This document shows positions 10,690-22,980 of a stretch of 64,000 nucleotides of DNA, in pieces. A program made the position numbers and the translations under genes. Source of the stretch: Wurfbainia villosa (taxonomy: Eukaryota > Streptophyta > Magnoliopsida > Zingiberales > Zingiberaceae); contig JAKLTH010000283.1 in NCBI GenBank assembly GCA_025175895.1, positions 1,178,001 to 1,242,000 on the forward strand. The letters are read 5' to 3'. Below the pieces are notes generated by a model, which saw only the letters and a list, made by a program, of their open reading frames with translations, was not told the DNA's origin and ran no database searches. Every line of letters starts with the position of its first letter. Positions within the stretch are counted from its first letter, which is position 1.

Positions 10690-12015
10690 GCAATGACTAT
10701 TGATAGAGATAATTCTGTGATTCTATTCAAGATCTTGTGAACTTAAAGTTAGTGGAATCACAAAGTTATCTCCATCAATGATCGTTGCAATTAAGAGTGC
10801 ATATTTATATTTACCATAAAGGAAAGTTCCATCAATTTGGATCATTGCCTTTGTGAACTCAATACTATCGATAGCTAGTTTGAATGACCAAAATAGTCAA
10901 CATAATATTTTTTTTATTAAATTCAATTGCACGATGCCAGACATGAGTGTGATCATCGAATACCAACCATACAACACTTCTGTTGTAGAGTTGTAAAGAA
11001 ATATGATAGATGTTGGTACAACTCATCCCAATCACCCAAATTCTGGCGATAGCCTTTTGTTTAGCCTCCCATGCCTTCCTATAGGAGGGTTTGAAATGCA
11101 ACCAATTGTGAAATGCACACATATTTAGTGTTCCTGCATATGACTGACCAAACACACAAACTTGGCTCAACAACTTCATATTCTTGATTGCAATTCAAGG
11201 AATATTATTTAACTGCATTAATTACATTTTCCTTCTCTTGAAACTCTAATATTGTGTCAAATTTTGTACTAACTACCATTCCAGCTGTGTTGTCCACTGA
11301 TCTGATATAATCTGCTAAAACAAAATATCTGGTTCATACAGGAAACTGAAATGCTTTTGGCACTTTGATCATTGCATCTTTCTCACTGTCATCATGATTG
11401 AGTAGCCCATCACTATCTTCCTCTTCTGAGGGGTTAGATTGATAGTCGTTTGTTGCTACCGATATGTTAATGCTCTCAGGTAGTGGGACATCTAAATGGC
11501 TCAAGACACGAGAAGACTCCATAACTTCATGTGATGGACAAGCCTCACCATAAATACTTGTGTCGAGACTTGGCTCGAATGGAGCTTCAGACAATGCATG
11601 ATTCAGAACATACACACTTTATCGATCACGTTATAGAGTTGAGTCATCGAACGGTTGAGAACTTGAAGCACATACACTAAGACAAACCACTCACATGGTA
11701 TGACTGATCAACCATATCATAGCTTGGTCCATAAATACTTCGCCAACCAGACAGTATAAAAGGATCACCAATTGGCTATGAACTAAGAGCATATACACTG
11801 TGCCTACCACTTTGCATAACAGGTTCATGCAAAAGACTCGAATTACGATCACAAAAACATCGTCTGCCACCTAGCTCTGCCTCCTGAGTACATACACTTC
11901 TCTTACCCTTAGGATAACTTGTACTTTCAACAACAACAATACTATCAACAGGGGCACGTATATCATCATCATCTTTGCCCCTCATACAATAATAACGAAT
12001 GACTCCATTTGACAT
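10690..12015 (-). pseudogene. Mutator-like (MULE) transposase fragment
   Basis: Read on the minus strand, the piece at 11180-10865 contains SYRKAWEAKQKAIARIW followed by a WLVFDDHTHVWHRAIEF-like stretch, typical of the N-terminal and pre-catalytic part of plant MULE (MuDR family) transposases. Further on, about 10860-10700 reads MIQIDGTFLYGKYK, which contains the first catalytic Asp of the MULE DDE domain. The upstream frames 11615-11334 (acidic, EEEDSDG) and 12015-11776 resemble the variable N-terminus. The frames are broken between these blocks, and the second D, the E and the zinc finger are missing. I cannot place its terminal inverted repeats, so it is probably a truncated element. Confidence 0.7.
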
Positions 12016-12561
12016 ACAAGATAATCTATATATTATATCAGATATATCTTATCGGAGCGTCAATTTCTGCCTTATGGACTCAACAAGGGTCACTATACTC
12101 AAAGCCCTCTCGCAAAAACACTACTCAATGTGACCCTCCTTCATAGTCTAGCTGTGCTCAGCCTTAATGATCCTACCTCCGTAGTTAACATGGACTTTTT
12201 TTTTTTGAAGTCGTTCTACAACAAATAAGTAATTGTACACCAAATTTTGAATAGACCATAATTCGTAAACATAAAGAAATTCTCAACAAACAAAATCCCA
12301 TAATACATTTTTTAACTAAATAAATTATTTTTTATTTTCACATCCTTTAAATTAATATTTTTCATTAATTTGAAATTTAAATTTGTTGTAAAAGTGTGTA
12401 ACTAGATAAGGTTATTTTAGACACATCAAAATTTTATTTAATAATAAACTAAATGTACTAACTACATTATCAAAAACCTATATAACTAAATTACTAATGA
12501 ATTATAATACAAATCTAATATAAAAATTACATACGATACAAACACTATATATTTTCACATA
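12016..12561. other. AT-rich stretch between MULE and CACTA-like element
   Basis: No gene seen. It may contain MULE flank, but I found no inverted termini. Confidence 0.35.
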
Positions 12562-12863
12562 CACTATAAGAAAATTGTTAATTAGCTACTGAATTAAAAT
12601 CAAAATTTTTTTGGTCGCTAATTAATGACGAAAATAAATTTTGATCAGTAATAAATTTTCTTTCTAAATTTAATGAATCGTTAATTTTATGATATAATTT
12701 TAAAAATGGTTGCCAATATGTGAGTGAATATTAAATTTTTTATTACTAAATTAGTCTTCAATTTTAAATCGATCATTAATTTACCAACGAAATTATTATA
12801 TTTGATCATTAATGTTAGTAAATTAATTAAAATCTATCATTAAAAATTAACAACTAAAGAGTG
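12562..12863. mobile_element. CACTA-like non-autonomous element, about 300 bp
   Basis: The left end CACTATAAGAAAATTGTTAA and the right end, read inward, CACTCTTTAGTTGTTAATT are inverted relatives starting with CACT. Subterminal words such as tttggtcgctaattaatgacg are typical of plant CACTA MITEs. The 3-bp flanks (ata and aaa) do not match, so the target duplication has decayed or the right border is slightly off. It is non-coding. Confidence 0.45.
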
Positions 12864-13103
12864 AAAGACCCGCATGACAGAAATTAGATAGACCGGCATC
12901 ACCGGTGGGATAAGTCATCACATTTTCATCATCAACCTGATTTCCAAACAACACGACAATTGACCACTTGTGGATGCATCTATGATAATTTTTTCAGGTC
13001 GTTTCAAGATCAATCGATTTGAAGAAATGAATAATGAATTAATTGATTTGAAGAAATGAATGAGTGATGCTAATTTTCCCATGGACCGACAACTGAAATT
13101 CTC

Positions 13104-13314
13104 GTCTCCAAAGGGATGACATGATAATTAAGACACGGTGGTATTTACAGAAATAATATATATTGATTCAGGAGAAAATTTAAAGTCTTTTTCTGGATTC
13201 AGATGACATTCATGTGTCTTAACTACCACGTTAAAGTTTATAGAATCATTTATAATTTATCTCTTTCACAATAATTATGAAAAAAACTAATAAAAAATAT
13301 TAGATTAACAATTA
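13104..13314 (+). mobile_element. SINE, family A, copy 2
   Basis: Starts GTCTCCAAAGGGATGACA and follows the family through ggattcagatgaca...cttaactaccacg...tcacaataattatg. A short direct repeat AAATTC (13096-13101, 13315-13320) may be the remnant of the target duplication. It is more diverged than copies 1 and 5. Confidence 0.6.
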
Positions 13315-13488
13315 AAATTCCAACAATAATCGGTGATCCATGGAAATAGACTGTCGCCAGACAGTCTACAACATAAGCACCTGATGTGATGGCCCCAATT
13401 TCCGGAGAGAAAACAACCGAACTTGATGGTGGACGACAGAAAATTTCAACAGAGCGCGACAACTGAATTATTGCAATAATCCATCGAC

Positions 13489-13496
13489 TATAAATA
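13489..13496 (+). promoter_or_regulatory. TATA box of RLP2
   Basis: TATAAATA lies 50 bp upstream of the RLP2 ATG inside the conserved leader module. RLP5 has AATAAATA at the equivalent place (39063-39070). RLP1 has a degraded version. Confidence 0.5.
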
Positions 13497-13545
13497 GCCC
13501 TTACCATTGCCATTGCTGCTGCAAGATAACAATCCACCCGAGATT

Positions 13546-16537
13546 ATGGCAACCCCTTGGAGAAGCAAACTCCGTTTTCCTGAGCCATGGCCACTGCACC
13601 ACCCCCACCGCGGTTACTATCCTCGTCTTGTCAGCCTCTGCTGGCTCATCAGCCTCGCCTTCCTTCTTGTGGAGGTAGAAGCGAGAATGAGCAGCAAGGG
13701 TTGCTTGGATAGGGAGAGGGATGCTCTCTTGCTTTTCAAAGCCGCCATCGAAGATCCTTCTGCACGCTTGTCTTCTTGGCGTGCCCAAGTAGACTGCTGC
13801 GCTTGGACTGGCGTGGTCTGCCACAACAGAACGGGCAGCGTACGAGTGGCAGAGCTCAACCTTCAAAATCCAAATGCCGACCCACACAATTGGACGGAAA
13901 GAGCATTCAGGGGTGAACTCGCCTTTCAAAATCCAAATCCCAATGACATGTCTTTGAGGGGTGAGCTGCTGCATCCATCGTTATGGTCTTTGACTCATTT
14001 ACAAAGCTTAAATCTCAGTGGCAATGACTTTGAGGGCACCCAAATTCCACCATCCATTGGTTCTCTTCGCAAACTCAGGTATCTTGATCTTTCTTGGTCC
14101 AACTTCGGCGGAACCATTCCCCCTCATCTTGGAAACTTAACTAATCTTCGTCATCTCGATCTCCTCGACTCATTTTTTAATTCTGCCAAAGTTGTCCACA
14201 GCCTAGATTGGCTCTCTGGCCTTTCTTCTTTGACTTATCTAGATATGTCGAATTTGAATCTTAGCAATGGCTTCCTTAATTTGATAACACCAATCAACAT
14301 GTTACCTTCCCTACGACAATTAAATCTAATTGAATGTGGTTTTAATAGCATCCCTCTTTCTCTTAATTTCCATCTCAATCTCACTTCTCTCACAACCCTT
14401 AATCTCAGTTTCTAACTTCAATTCTTCTTTTCCTAACTGGTTGTGGAATCTCACAAGCCTCTCGTCTCTTCAACTTCATAACTGTGGAATTCGAGGAATG
14501 CTGCCTAATGAAATTGGCAATCTAATTAGCCTCGTAGATCTTGATCTTTCCTTCAATTTGCTCTCTGGTCCCCTTCCTGGTGCGATTTGGAAGTTGAAGC
14601 ATCTAGCGAATCTAGCGATATTAAGCGCTTCTTTCCTTGGAAATTCTTTACCACTCGGGATTATGAATCTTACAAGTTTATCTACATTAATCCTTGAAAA
14701 TTGCTCATTTGTTGGTCCGATACCCAGTGAAATAGGAAATTTGACTACTCTAAATACTTTTTCTCTTAGATTTAATTCACTTTCTGGACCAATACCAGTT
14801 TCTATTGGGAAATTGACCGAGCTAAATTATCTTGACCTTTCTTTTAATCAATTGGTGGGTGAAATTACTAAGTTTCACCTTGCCAACCTAACCAAACTAG
14901 AGGGCTTGTTTTTGTCCTTTAATCACTTCATTACCATACCTATAGAACACACTTGGACCCCTCCTTTTCAGTTACAATTTATTGACATTGGTCGTTGTAA
15001 GTTAGGTCCTAAATTTCCTGCATGGCTGCGTTCTCAAGAATCCGTCACAGAGCTTTTGTTATACAGTACAAGCATTGAGGGCAACTTACCCGAATGGTTT
15101 TGGAACTCTTTTTCTAACCTTATTGTTCTAGATCTCTCGCAAAATAATATTAGTGGTACTTTGCCAACATCCTTAGAGAGTTTGAATAAACTATCTACTC
15201 TAAATCTTGGCTTCAATCTACTTGAAGGTCCAATTCTTCGTTTGCCAATGAACCTACACTTTCTAGACCTATCTTTTAATGCGTTTTCTGGATCACTACC
15301 ACCAACTTTATTCTCTCAACAACTAAATAGTTTATTTCTTTCATATAATCACATTAATGGAAGCATACCATCCAATGTCTGTAATTCTCATAAACTTCTT
15401 CACCTGAGTTTATCAAACAACCAAATATCCGGAGAAATTCCTGAATGTTGGAAGGAGAGCCAATATCTTCAGCATATTAATTTGGGAAGCAATTTGCTCT
15501 CTGGTGAAATTCCAAATTCTCTCGGCAACCTGATGAGAGTTGAATTCTTGCACTTGAATAATAATAATCTAAAAGGGTATCTTTCATCATCACTGCAAAA
15601 TTGCTCTCAGTTATTGGCGTTTGATATTGGTGATAACAAATTCTCTGGAAAAATACCTTTATGGATTGCACGAAGTTGGAAGCAATTGCGAGTTCTTCGA
15701 CTACGTTCAAATATGTTTAATGGTAATATTGATCCACAACTTGGATATTTGAGAGATTTACAAATTATCGACCTTGCGAATAACAATATGGCAGGGCCAA
15801 TGCCACATTTCTTTGGAAATTTTGGCCCCATGATTTCAACATCAACAGTGCAAAGTTCAATTTCTCCTTGGTTGATGGCTTCTGGACCAGAGTATTACTG
15901 GGAAAGCATAAATTTAGTTATGAAAGGAAATCAACGTACTTTTTCAGCTAATCTTTATCTTGTGAAGAGTATAGACCTTTCAAATAATAGTTTGACAGAT
16001 GAGATTCCGAAAGAATTAGGATATCTTGTTGGACTTCAAACTTTGAATTTATCAAGAAACTACTTCAGAGGCAATATCCCAGATAGCATCAACGGAATGA
16101 GTTCATTGGAAACTCTAGATTTATCCTTCAATAATTTTTCAGGGACTATCCCTCAAGGCTTATCAGAATTATACGCTTTGAACCATTTGAACTTATCTTA
16201 TAACAACCTATCAGGAAATATTCCCTCAGGGAATCAACTTCGAACATTAGATGATGCAACCATTTATATGGGCAATCCTTTTCTTTGTGGAGACTTGGTA
16301 AACAAGAGTTGTTTTCCCGAGAACAAAATTAGTATGACAAACGAGGAACATGCAAAGTTGTCAATGTTGTCGATGTATCTTAGCAGTACAGTTGGATATC
16401 TTATTGGATCGTGGAGTGTATTTGTCCTTCTATTGTTTAAGGAAAAATGGAGGTACTCTTACTTTAAGAAGATCGATGAAATTTATGATACAATCATGAT
16501 AAGATTAAATAGATTAGTGAATAATTATTTTTCTTAG
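13546..16537 (+). pseudogene. LRR receptor-like protein RLP2, one frameshift (or assembly error)
   Basis: Paralogue of RLP1, about 997 residues if read through. The first frame (13546-14415) gives the signal peptide, the LRRNT (Cys pair in DCCAWTGVVC) and the first LRRs, then stops at TAA 14413-14415. The rest continues in the next frame from about 14410 to TAG 16537, with LRRs, the island (YYWESINLVMKGNQ), the LRRCT, a transmembrane helix with GYLIG (GxxxG) and a tail ending NNYFS. Against RLP1, two bases are missing near 14408-14412 (ctcggtggaaacaac versus ctcagtttctaac). No other break is seen, so this is a very young pseudogene, a sequencing error, or a truncated about 290-residue product. 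It is the only copy that keeps the Trp of the SWKQLR motif. The start was chosen by homology to RLP1. Confidence 0.88.
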
Positions 16538-18509
16538 AAAACTCGATGTCAATGTAACAATAAATACGGTTGCACATTAGAATTGTGACTTTGATTGTAA
16601 GCTTGTTTATGATATTTATGACATGAATAATGCACTTATGCTATTTCTATTTCATGTCAATTAGTATAAATCCTTAAAGTAGATAAGAATGATAATGGAG
16701 ATTACTTGTGGAGAAACATAAGATATATAATATCTTGCAGTAGAAGTGTAGATGGGTTGCTTGCACACGGTGTTAGACGAATTTATTGATCGTTAACTCA
16801 ACTTAACAAATTTAAAATTTAAATTTTTTTTATGATAAAACAAGTTCTTTTTCTTAAAAAAAGGAATTTAGGGGTACTAAACCGCAAAAAGTAACTAAAG
16901 CTTTAGGAATATTTTAATAATTTTAAAAGTTTATGAAAAACTTAAAAAATATAAATTACTCTATTAATTAATTTTTAATTTTAAAATTTCATTCAAGAAT
17001 TACATTTTTTTTATTACTTTTCATAATTTCTTATAAGTTATGATTAATATAAATGCAACAAAATTGCTTTCTAAGTTTTTGTAAAGATATATTTATTAAT
17101 ACGTAAATAATCTAAATTATAATTTAAAAAGGTATGAATAGATATTTTATTTTTAGAAAGAAGCTTTTTTACTTGTGAGAGAAAAAATTTAAAGAACATT
17201 ATGTGTTATCCCATACTAATTATCACTAGGAGGGGTATTTAAAAAATTATAATAAACATTTGAGGGAATGTTGAAAACTTTATTATTTAATTTGCATAGA
17301 TGGACCTTAATTTTCTTTATTCCTATATGAAAGATCAGATAAAAATATATTATAAATTTATTTTTTTTAAAAAAAAGAAACGATAAAAATTTCTATCTCA
17401 CTGGAAATTAATAAGCTTTACATCTTGTATATATTTAATATTCTAGTGTTATTAATTAATGAAGCAAGTTGCTTTTGATTGGCAAAAGTCTAAAAACGCT
17501 CCGATTTTTTATTAAAAAAAATAACAATTAAAGCTCCATTGTAGATAAGTTCCAAATTTCTTTAAAAATTTAAAATTTTCATTAGAACAATTTCTTTAAA
17601 GTTTATAAATAAGTTTTTTTCTTATTCTTTATCAGTCTGGGTTAAAGCTATATTCTGCTCAAGAACTTTTAGTCTTTCATGTGAAAGATTAAAATGAAGA
17701 ACTTAATTTTAATGATAATTACCTCATAACCTTCACATTATAAAAAAAAATGCATAGCCACCAAACTAATTAACTAGTTTATTTTTTTTTTTTAAAAAGA
17801 TATAATATGTATAAAGTAGGTAAAATTAGGAGTAGAAAACATTATAGTTTTAAAAAATTTAAAATATCCATACCCTAAAAAAGAGGGAATTGAAGAAGAT
17901 TAATTTTCTCTCTAAGTTTCATTAATAATAACTTTCTTATTTTAACTACAATCTATATCAATTATATTTTAAAATATAATAAAGTTAATTAGATTTTAAA
18001 AAAAACTCGTAGATTTTTTTTTGAAAATTTATTAATTCTTATAATTTCTACAGGTCAGGGAGAAACATTCCTTCTATAATTCTAATCAATGTTGCACATT
18101 TATCTGTTAATTGACTGACCACTAAGAGAACACATTAATTAGTTCAATAAAGCATCTACAATGCTTTAATTTCTCATCACACAATTCATTGTCAACCTTT
18201 GGATTTTGGTTACTTAATGTCGTCATAATTGAATTCCTCATTCATTGTCGACAGAGAAAGTACACTTGTTGCCCACATCCTAGAGAGATTTATTACTTCC
18301 AATGGATTCATGTTATTCTTTCTCACTATATGGCCATGTAAACTTATTTATATATATGTGTGTTAGAACCATTAGATTAAAAAGAATTAAAATTTGATCC
18401 TAAGAAACAAAATTATTACATATTAAATTTAACATAGGAAAAAACTAGATAAAGTTTATAAATATAACCCGAGAATTTTTATTTTAAAAAACGCGCATAT
18501 ATGCATATG
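16538..18509. other. RLP2 3' flank and AT-rich intergenic DNA
   Basis: The first about 200 bp match the RLP array 3' flank. The rest is AT-rich with many homopolymer runs. No open frame of interest, TE terminus or RNA gene could be supported. Confidence 0.45.
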
Positions 18510-18645
18510 GTTGTGCCATAGATAAGACAGATTAACTAGTTTAAATGCTTATCAGAAACACAAATGTCAATTAATTTCTATGTTTCTAACTGAAACATGT
18601 TTGTTTAATTTCTTAACAAAACAAATGAGTCTTATATATCCTTGA
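18510..18645. repeat. Duplicated segment shared with 33030-33163
   Basis: The sequence aactagtttaaatgctta...gagtcttatat occurs here and upstream of RLP5. It is part of the ancestral RLP duplication unit. In the RLP5 copy, the Ty3/LINE/GC block interrupts the homology after gagtcttatat; here the homology runs on into a leader module. Confidence 0.65.
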
Positions 18646-18699
18646 GCAGGCGCTCCAATTTAATTGGAGTTAGCAAGATGCATAAGCTCTTTAATTTCT

Positions 18700-18990
18700 A
18701 CCACCGCGACTGCATTATATTGCATTATTCTCCATAACTTAGTCTGCTCTTCCATATTTCCATCATTGCCTTGTTTTCCACGCGACAAGACGATTCATCA
18801 CTTGCTGATGGATCGATGAATTAATGGTAATTTCCATAGAGCGCGACAACCGAATTATATTCTTGCAATAATGACCGATAGAGGGAAAAACAACTCCTCA
18901 CCAGACAGTCTTCAACACAAGTAGTCATTGCCATTGCCGTTGCATTGCTGCTGCTGAATAACAATCCGCCGAAAATTATGGGGCATTGCA
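18700..18990 (+). promoter_or_regulatory. Orphan RLP promoter/leader module
   Basis: The segment from gcattatattgcattattc to ccgaaaattatgg reproduces the RLP upstream module (cgacaagacgattcatcacttgctgatgg, agagcgcgacaac, cttcaccagacagtcttc). No RLP coding sequence follows, since homology is lost after the start-codon position. Its closest partner is 37690-38150 upstream of RLP5. Confidence 0.6.
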
Positions 18991-19044
18991 TTGCCATGAC
19001 CTCAGCTAGCTGCATACTTATTCGTCATTGACTTGATCTGCCCA

Positions 19045-19895
19045 TCAAAGTTTGTAAAAAAAAAAATTTGTCGGGGAGAAAGCAAACTGATATGAGCTCG
19101 TCGAGGCTAGTGTTTAACACTATCTCCGTAAAACGATATTGCTCCGCTCAAGTGCTTACGGATAGCAGCAATTCGTTTCCTAGATACAACGACGACGTTT
19201 CGGAATAGTAACACTACAAATTCCGAGACCGACAAACCTTCTCCTAGGTTTTCTGGACTTCCATTCTCTAGGGATCTTATTTATTCTAGGTGAAGAGGTG
19301 AAGTGCTCTTTGGTGAGTTTCATCTGAGCCATTGGATGTAAAGGGTTGTAACCCTTCATCAAACCTTTTAATCTCGGTCATTAGATCTAGATGATTATAA
19401 CCTTTTAGATCATCCTTTGATCTCAGCCGCCAGATCTGGATCCAGCGATCCAGTCAATCCGACGCTCCAGATCAATCTTATAATCACCAACGGTCCGATC
19501 GTGATTCTTCGCGATCAATGCTCCAGATCGTGCTGCAATCCATCACCATATTCGTTCCAACAGTGGCCATCTGATTGCCCAGTCAGCAGTCAGTCACCTC
19601 TTTATGCCCAACCGAGTGTCATGTATACATGACACATCACTCGAGTGTCACGTAGCGCCCATTGCGCGCGTGCGCCAACAAAGCGTCCATTGCGCGCATG
19701 CGCGCGTGGTGGGTGGCGGGCTTGCAGATGCGAGCACTTGCTCGCCCATTGGATGAGAGTATCTGTGTTTATTTGAGTTAACTCAATTAACACAGCAACA
19801 CATATAAGGAAGTAATTTCTCTATGGAATTTCCAATGTAAGACTATTGCTCCCCTTACTTTCTTTAATAATATTTTAGGCTGACTTTAACAATTA
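19045..19895. mobile_element. Unclassified insertion, possibly a solo LTR (minus)
   Basis: A higher-GC block between AT-rich flanks. On the minus strand it would begin TGTTAAAGTCAGCC (from about 19890) and end near ccccgacaaattt. It separates the orphan leader module from RLP3. It has no coding content, and I found no target duplication, so the LTR call is tentative. Confidence 0.3.
19616..19635. repeat. Perfect 20-bp palindrome
   Basis: GTGTCATGTATACATGACAC reads identically on both strands. A 10-bp palindrome (CACTCGAGTG, 19638-19647) follows, and a 14-bp one (GCGCGCATGCGCGC) lies near 19694. Confidence 0.85.
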
Positions 19896-20186
19896 ATTTC
19901 TCATTCACCTATAATCGATTTTGAGTAAATTAATAATCTAGATTCATCTACTCAAAACGTAGATTTCGATTTTGAAGTCAATTTAGACTTTCATCGATTG
20001 ATGGCATCTCGATTTTCCTTTTCAAAACTGTAAATTATATTGATTTTTTTTTTTTAAACCCAATATCTGACAAAGTTATCAAAGTTATCGTATCATGATC
20101 AGCAGAATAAATCATCGTCATTTCCATGACTTTAATTTCCAAAGAAGAAGACGACAGATTTATTGACCACTTGCTGATGGATGAAT

Positions 20187-20443
20187 GGTAATTCCCACAG
20201 AGTGCGACAACTGAATTCTTTCAATAATCACCGAAGAAAATAGACTTCACCGGACACAGTCTTCAAACATATGTATAGCGATAGCCAATCAGAATAACAA
20301 TCCACCGAAGAGGATGGCAATTTCCACAGAGTACGACAACTGAATTCTTCCAGTAATCACCGAAGAAAATAGACTTCACCGGACACAGTCTTCTACATAT
20401 GTATAGCGATTGCCAATCAGAATAACAATCCACCAAAGAGGAT
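20187..20443 (+). repeat. Tandem duplication of the RLP3 leader (129 + 128 bp)
   Basis: Unit 1 (20187-20315) and unit 2 (20316-20443) are near-identical from ggyaattyccacagag to ccaccraagaggat. The duplication ends at the initiator codon, so an ATGGCAA occurs at the end of each unit (20314 and 20442). Only the second continues into RLP coding sequence. Confidence 0.85.
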
Positions 20444-21113
20444 GGCAATGGCCTGGAGAAACAGACTCCGTTTCCTTGAACCATAGCTATTGCACCACCC
20501 CACCGCTGCTACTATATTCGTCTTTTCGGGCTTTGCTGGCTCATCAGCTTGGCCTTCCTTCTTGTGGAGGTAGATGGAGCAGAAGCGCTGAAGCGAGAGT
20601 GAGCAGCAAGGGATGCTTGCAGAGGGAGGGAGACGTTGGAAACACGAATATAAAGCATGCATGGTATTCCAAATCCGTTCGAATACAAAAATAGATTGAT
20701 TTATAAAGATCTAATTAATTTTATCAAAATTTATATTAGATATTAATTAAAAAAACAAAAGATGATGGTCAATATAAATCTGAATTGAATACAGTAGAAT
20801 TATCATCATGTTGTCCACGAAATCCAAAGATCATAAAAGAAAATAATGAACAAATTTTTTATAAAGATTTGAACGACGGCATCATACTATCCAATCAATA
20901 TAAAAAAAAACCTCAAAAGTTATTTATTTCTATAATAAAAAGAGAAATTTTAAATTGGTGAATTTTACATACGTAAATACATATTCAATAACTTAAATTT
21001 ATAAATATTTTAATTAGATAATTTTATCAAATCTAATCACAAGGATATATATGTGTTATTAAATAAACATATAAACCCGAAATACTTCATCAAGCATCCT
21101 TCCGGCCTTGTCG

Positions 21114-21311
21114 GGAATCGTCAATTTAACAATCTTAATCGATTTGTTCCATGATCATTATGAGAGATAAATTACGAAGGATCCTATGAGTCTTAACATG
21201 ATGATCAAGATATGTGGTGATCATCTGAATTCAGGAAAAAAAAATTAGATCTTCATCGAAATTGATCCATGTCACTTCTATCTTAACTACCACGTCATCT
21301 CCATGCGACGA
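21114..21311 (-). mobile_element. SINE, family A, copy 3 (inverted, within RLP3)
   Basis: The reverse complement starts gtcgcatggagatgacgtgg and shows the A-box-like tgacgtggtagttaag and the B-box-like ggatcaatttc, then the family body (cctaaattcagatgatc, gtcaagactcataggatcc). A target duplication was not found. Confidence 0.6.
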
Positions 21312-22009
21312 AAAAAAGCCTCAAACCCCAATATGCGGCAGATGGATTTGCATACATGCATCATTGTTGTCTTTAACTCATATATATGCATGCAAAGATT
21401 AAATCTAAGTTACAATGATTTTGATCGCCCTCTTATTTCGTTCTCTTCACAAATCTCCTTCAACTTCAGAGGAATTTAAAGAAGGAAGAAGGAGAGAAGA
21501 TTAAGGGGGAAATTGAATTTCTTTTATTACCTCTCCTTTTATACGTATATCATGTAAACACTTAACGCTTCATCTCTATTTATAAATTTTGGATGACATG
21601 CATAAAAACCAACAAGCATTAAATTGATCATTAGCTAATAAGATTCATGAATCCATGAAAAAGTACTTGATATGAAATTGGACTTTGCTTCTTATAGAAG
21701 TAGAAAAGACATTTAAAATCTGTTTTAATTTGATTCTTGAATTTGGTTTGATCCAATAAAATATATAGTTATCCTTATGTTGGTAAATTTGGACACATAC
21801 TGGCTCTCCAGCCTTTCTTCTCTGTCTGGACATGTCTTTTTGTGGATCTCAGCGCTGCCTCCCGTCCGTAGTCATTGGATATCAGAAGTCAGCATGTACC
21901 TTCTCTACAACAATTAAATCTACTGTATTATAATATCAGTAACATCCTCCTTTTTTTTTTTTTTTTTTTACATCTCAACCTCACTTCTCTCGTGACTCTC
22001 AGTTTTGAT

Positions 22010-22585
22010 CTTATGCATAAGATTGAAAACAAGTAAATCATAGATGATCACTATTGACTTTAATGTAATAACAAATACGATAGAGAACATGACCCGATGT
22101 GAATATTAATCAACCCGTTAATATGGAGGATCGAAATTTGCTCATCTTATATAAATTATACATCGCACTTACCAATGCACTATCCCATAAGGACAACTAT
22201 ATCTCAATCTTGATCTGAACGATAGGAATCGTGCATCCACATATATATCAATCAAACAAAAAAATAATTCAAACTATTTGACATATAATTTTATCAGACA
22301 TTTACAACAATATATCATGCAATTAATAACAAATAATATAGCAGAAGCACAAATAAAATAGTAAATTCACACGTGAATCCTTTTATCTACGGTAGAAAAT
22401 TCTAAAAAAACTATAAGAAATCAATCATAATTCATAGGGTCTAATTTTCCATAGATGCTAGGATGAAAGCTCTGGAACCTCGATCCAATAAAGAAAGTTA
22501 CGTTGTCTCATCGTCTCTCCTGCAAAGATCGAATTTGTTCGTAATGACAAGTCTCGTATATCATGACTTAACATTCAACATGACC
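22010..22585. mobile_element. Unclassified AT-rich insertion in RLP3
   Basis: RLP homology stops in the LRR text at about 22008 (gactctcagtttt) and resumes at 22586 (aacttgaattcttc). The about 575-bp insert has no ORF, and I could not define its termini. Confidence 0.4.
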
Positions 22586-22980
22586 AACTTGAATTCTTCT
22601 TTTCCTAACTAGCTAGCTTTGGAATCTCATGAGCCTCTTGTCTCTCCAACTTGATGGCTCTAGACTTCGTTGGACATTGCTAGCTGAAATTAGCAACCTA
22701 ATTGGCCTCACACATCTTCATCTTTCTTTAAATTTGCTCTCTAGCTAGCTAGTATGCTACCCGATGCGATATGGAAACTGAAGAATCTAGCAATTCTCGA
22801 CCTAAGCTTTAATTTGCTCGGAAATTCCTTACCAATTGGGATTAGGAATCTATCAAGCTTATCGACATTGAGCCTTCATGATCGCTCACTTACTGGTCCA
22901 ATACCCAGTGGATTAGGAAATTTGACTACTCCAATTCCCTCGAGGGTGATATTTCTGAACTCCATCTTTTCAACCTAACC

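Noticed and set aside
14330..16537. Second half of RLP2 as a separate gene
   Set aside because: It lacks a signal peptide and ATG in context, and continues the LRR text of the first half after a 2-bp gap.
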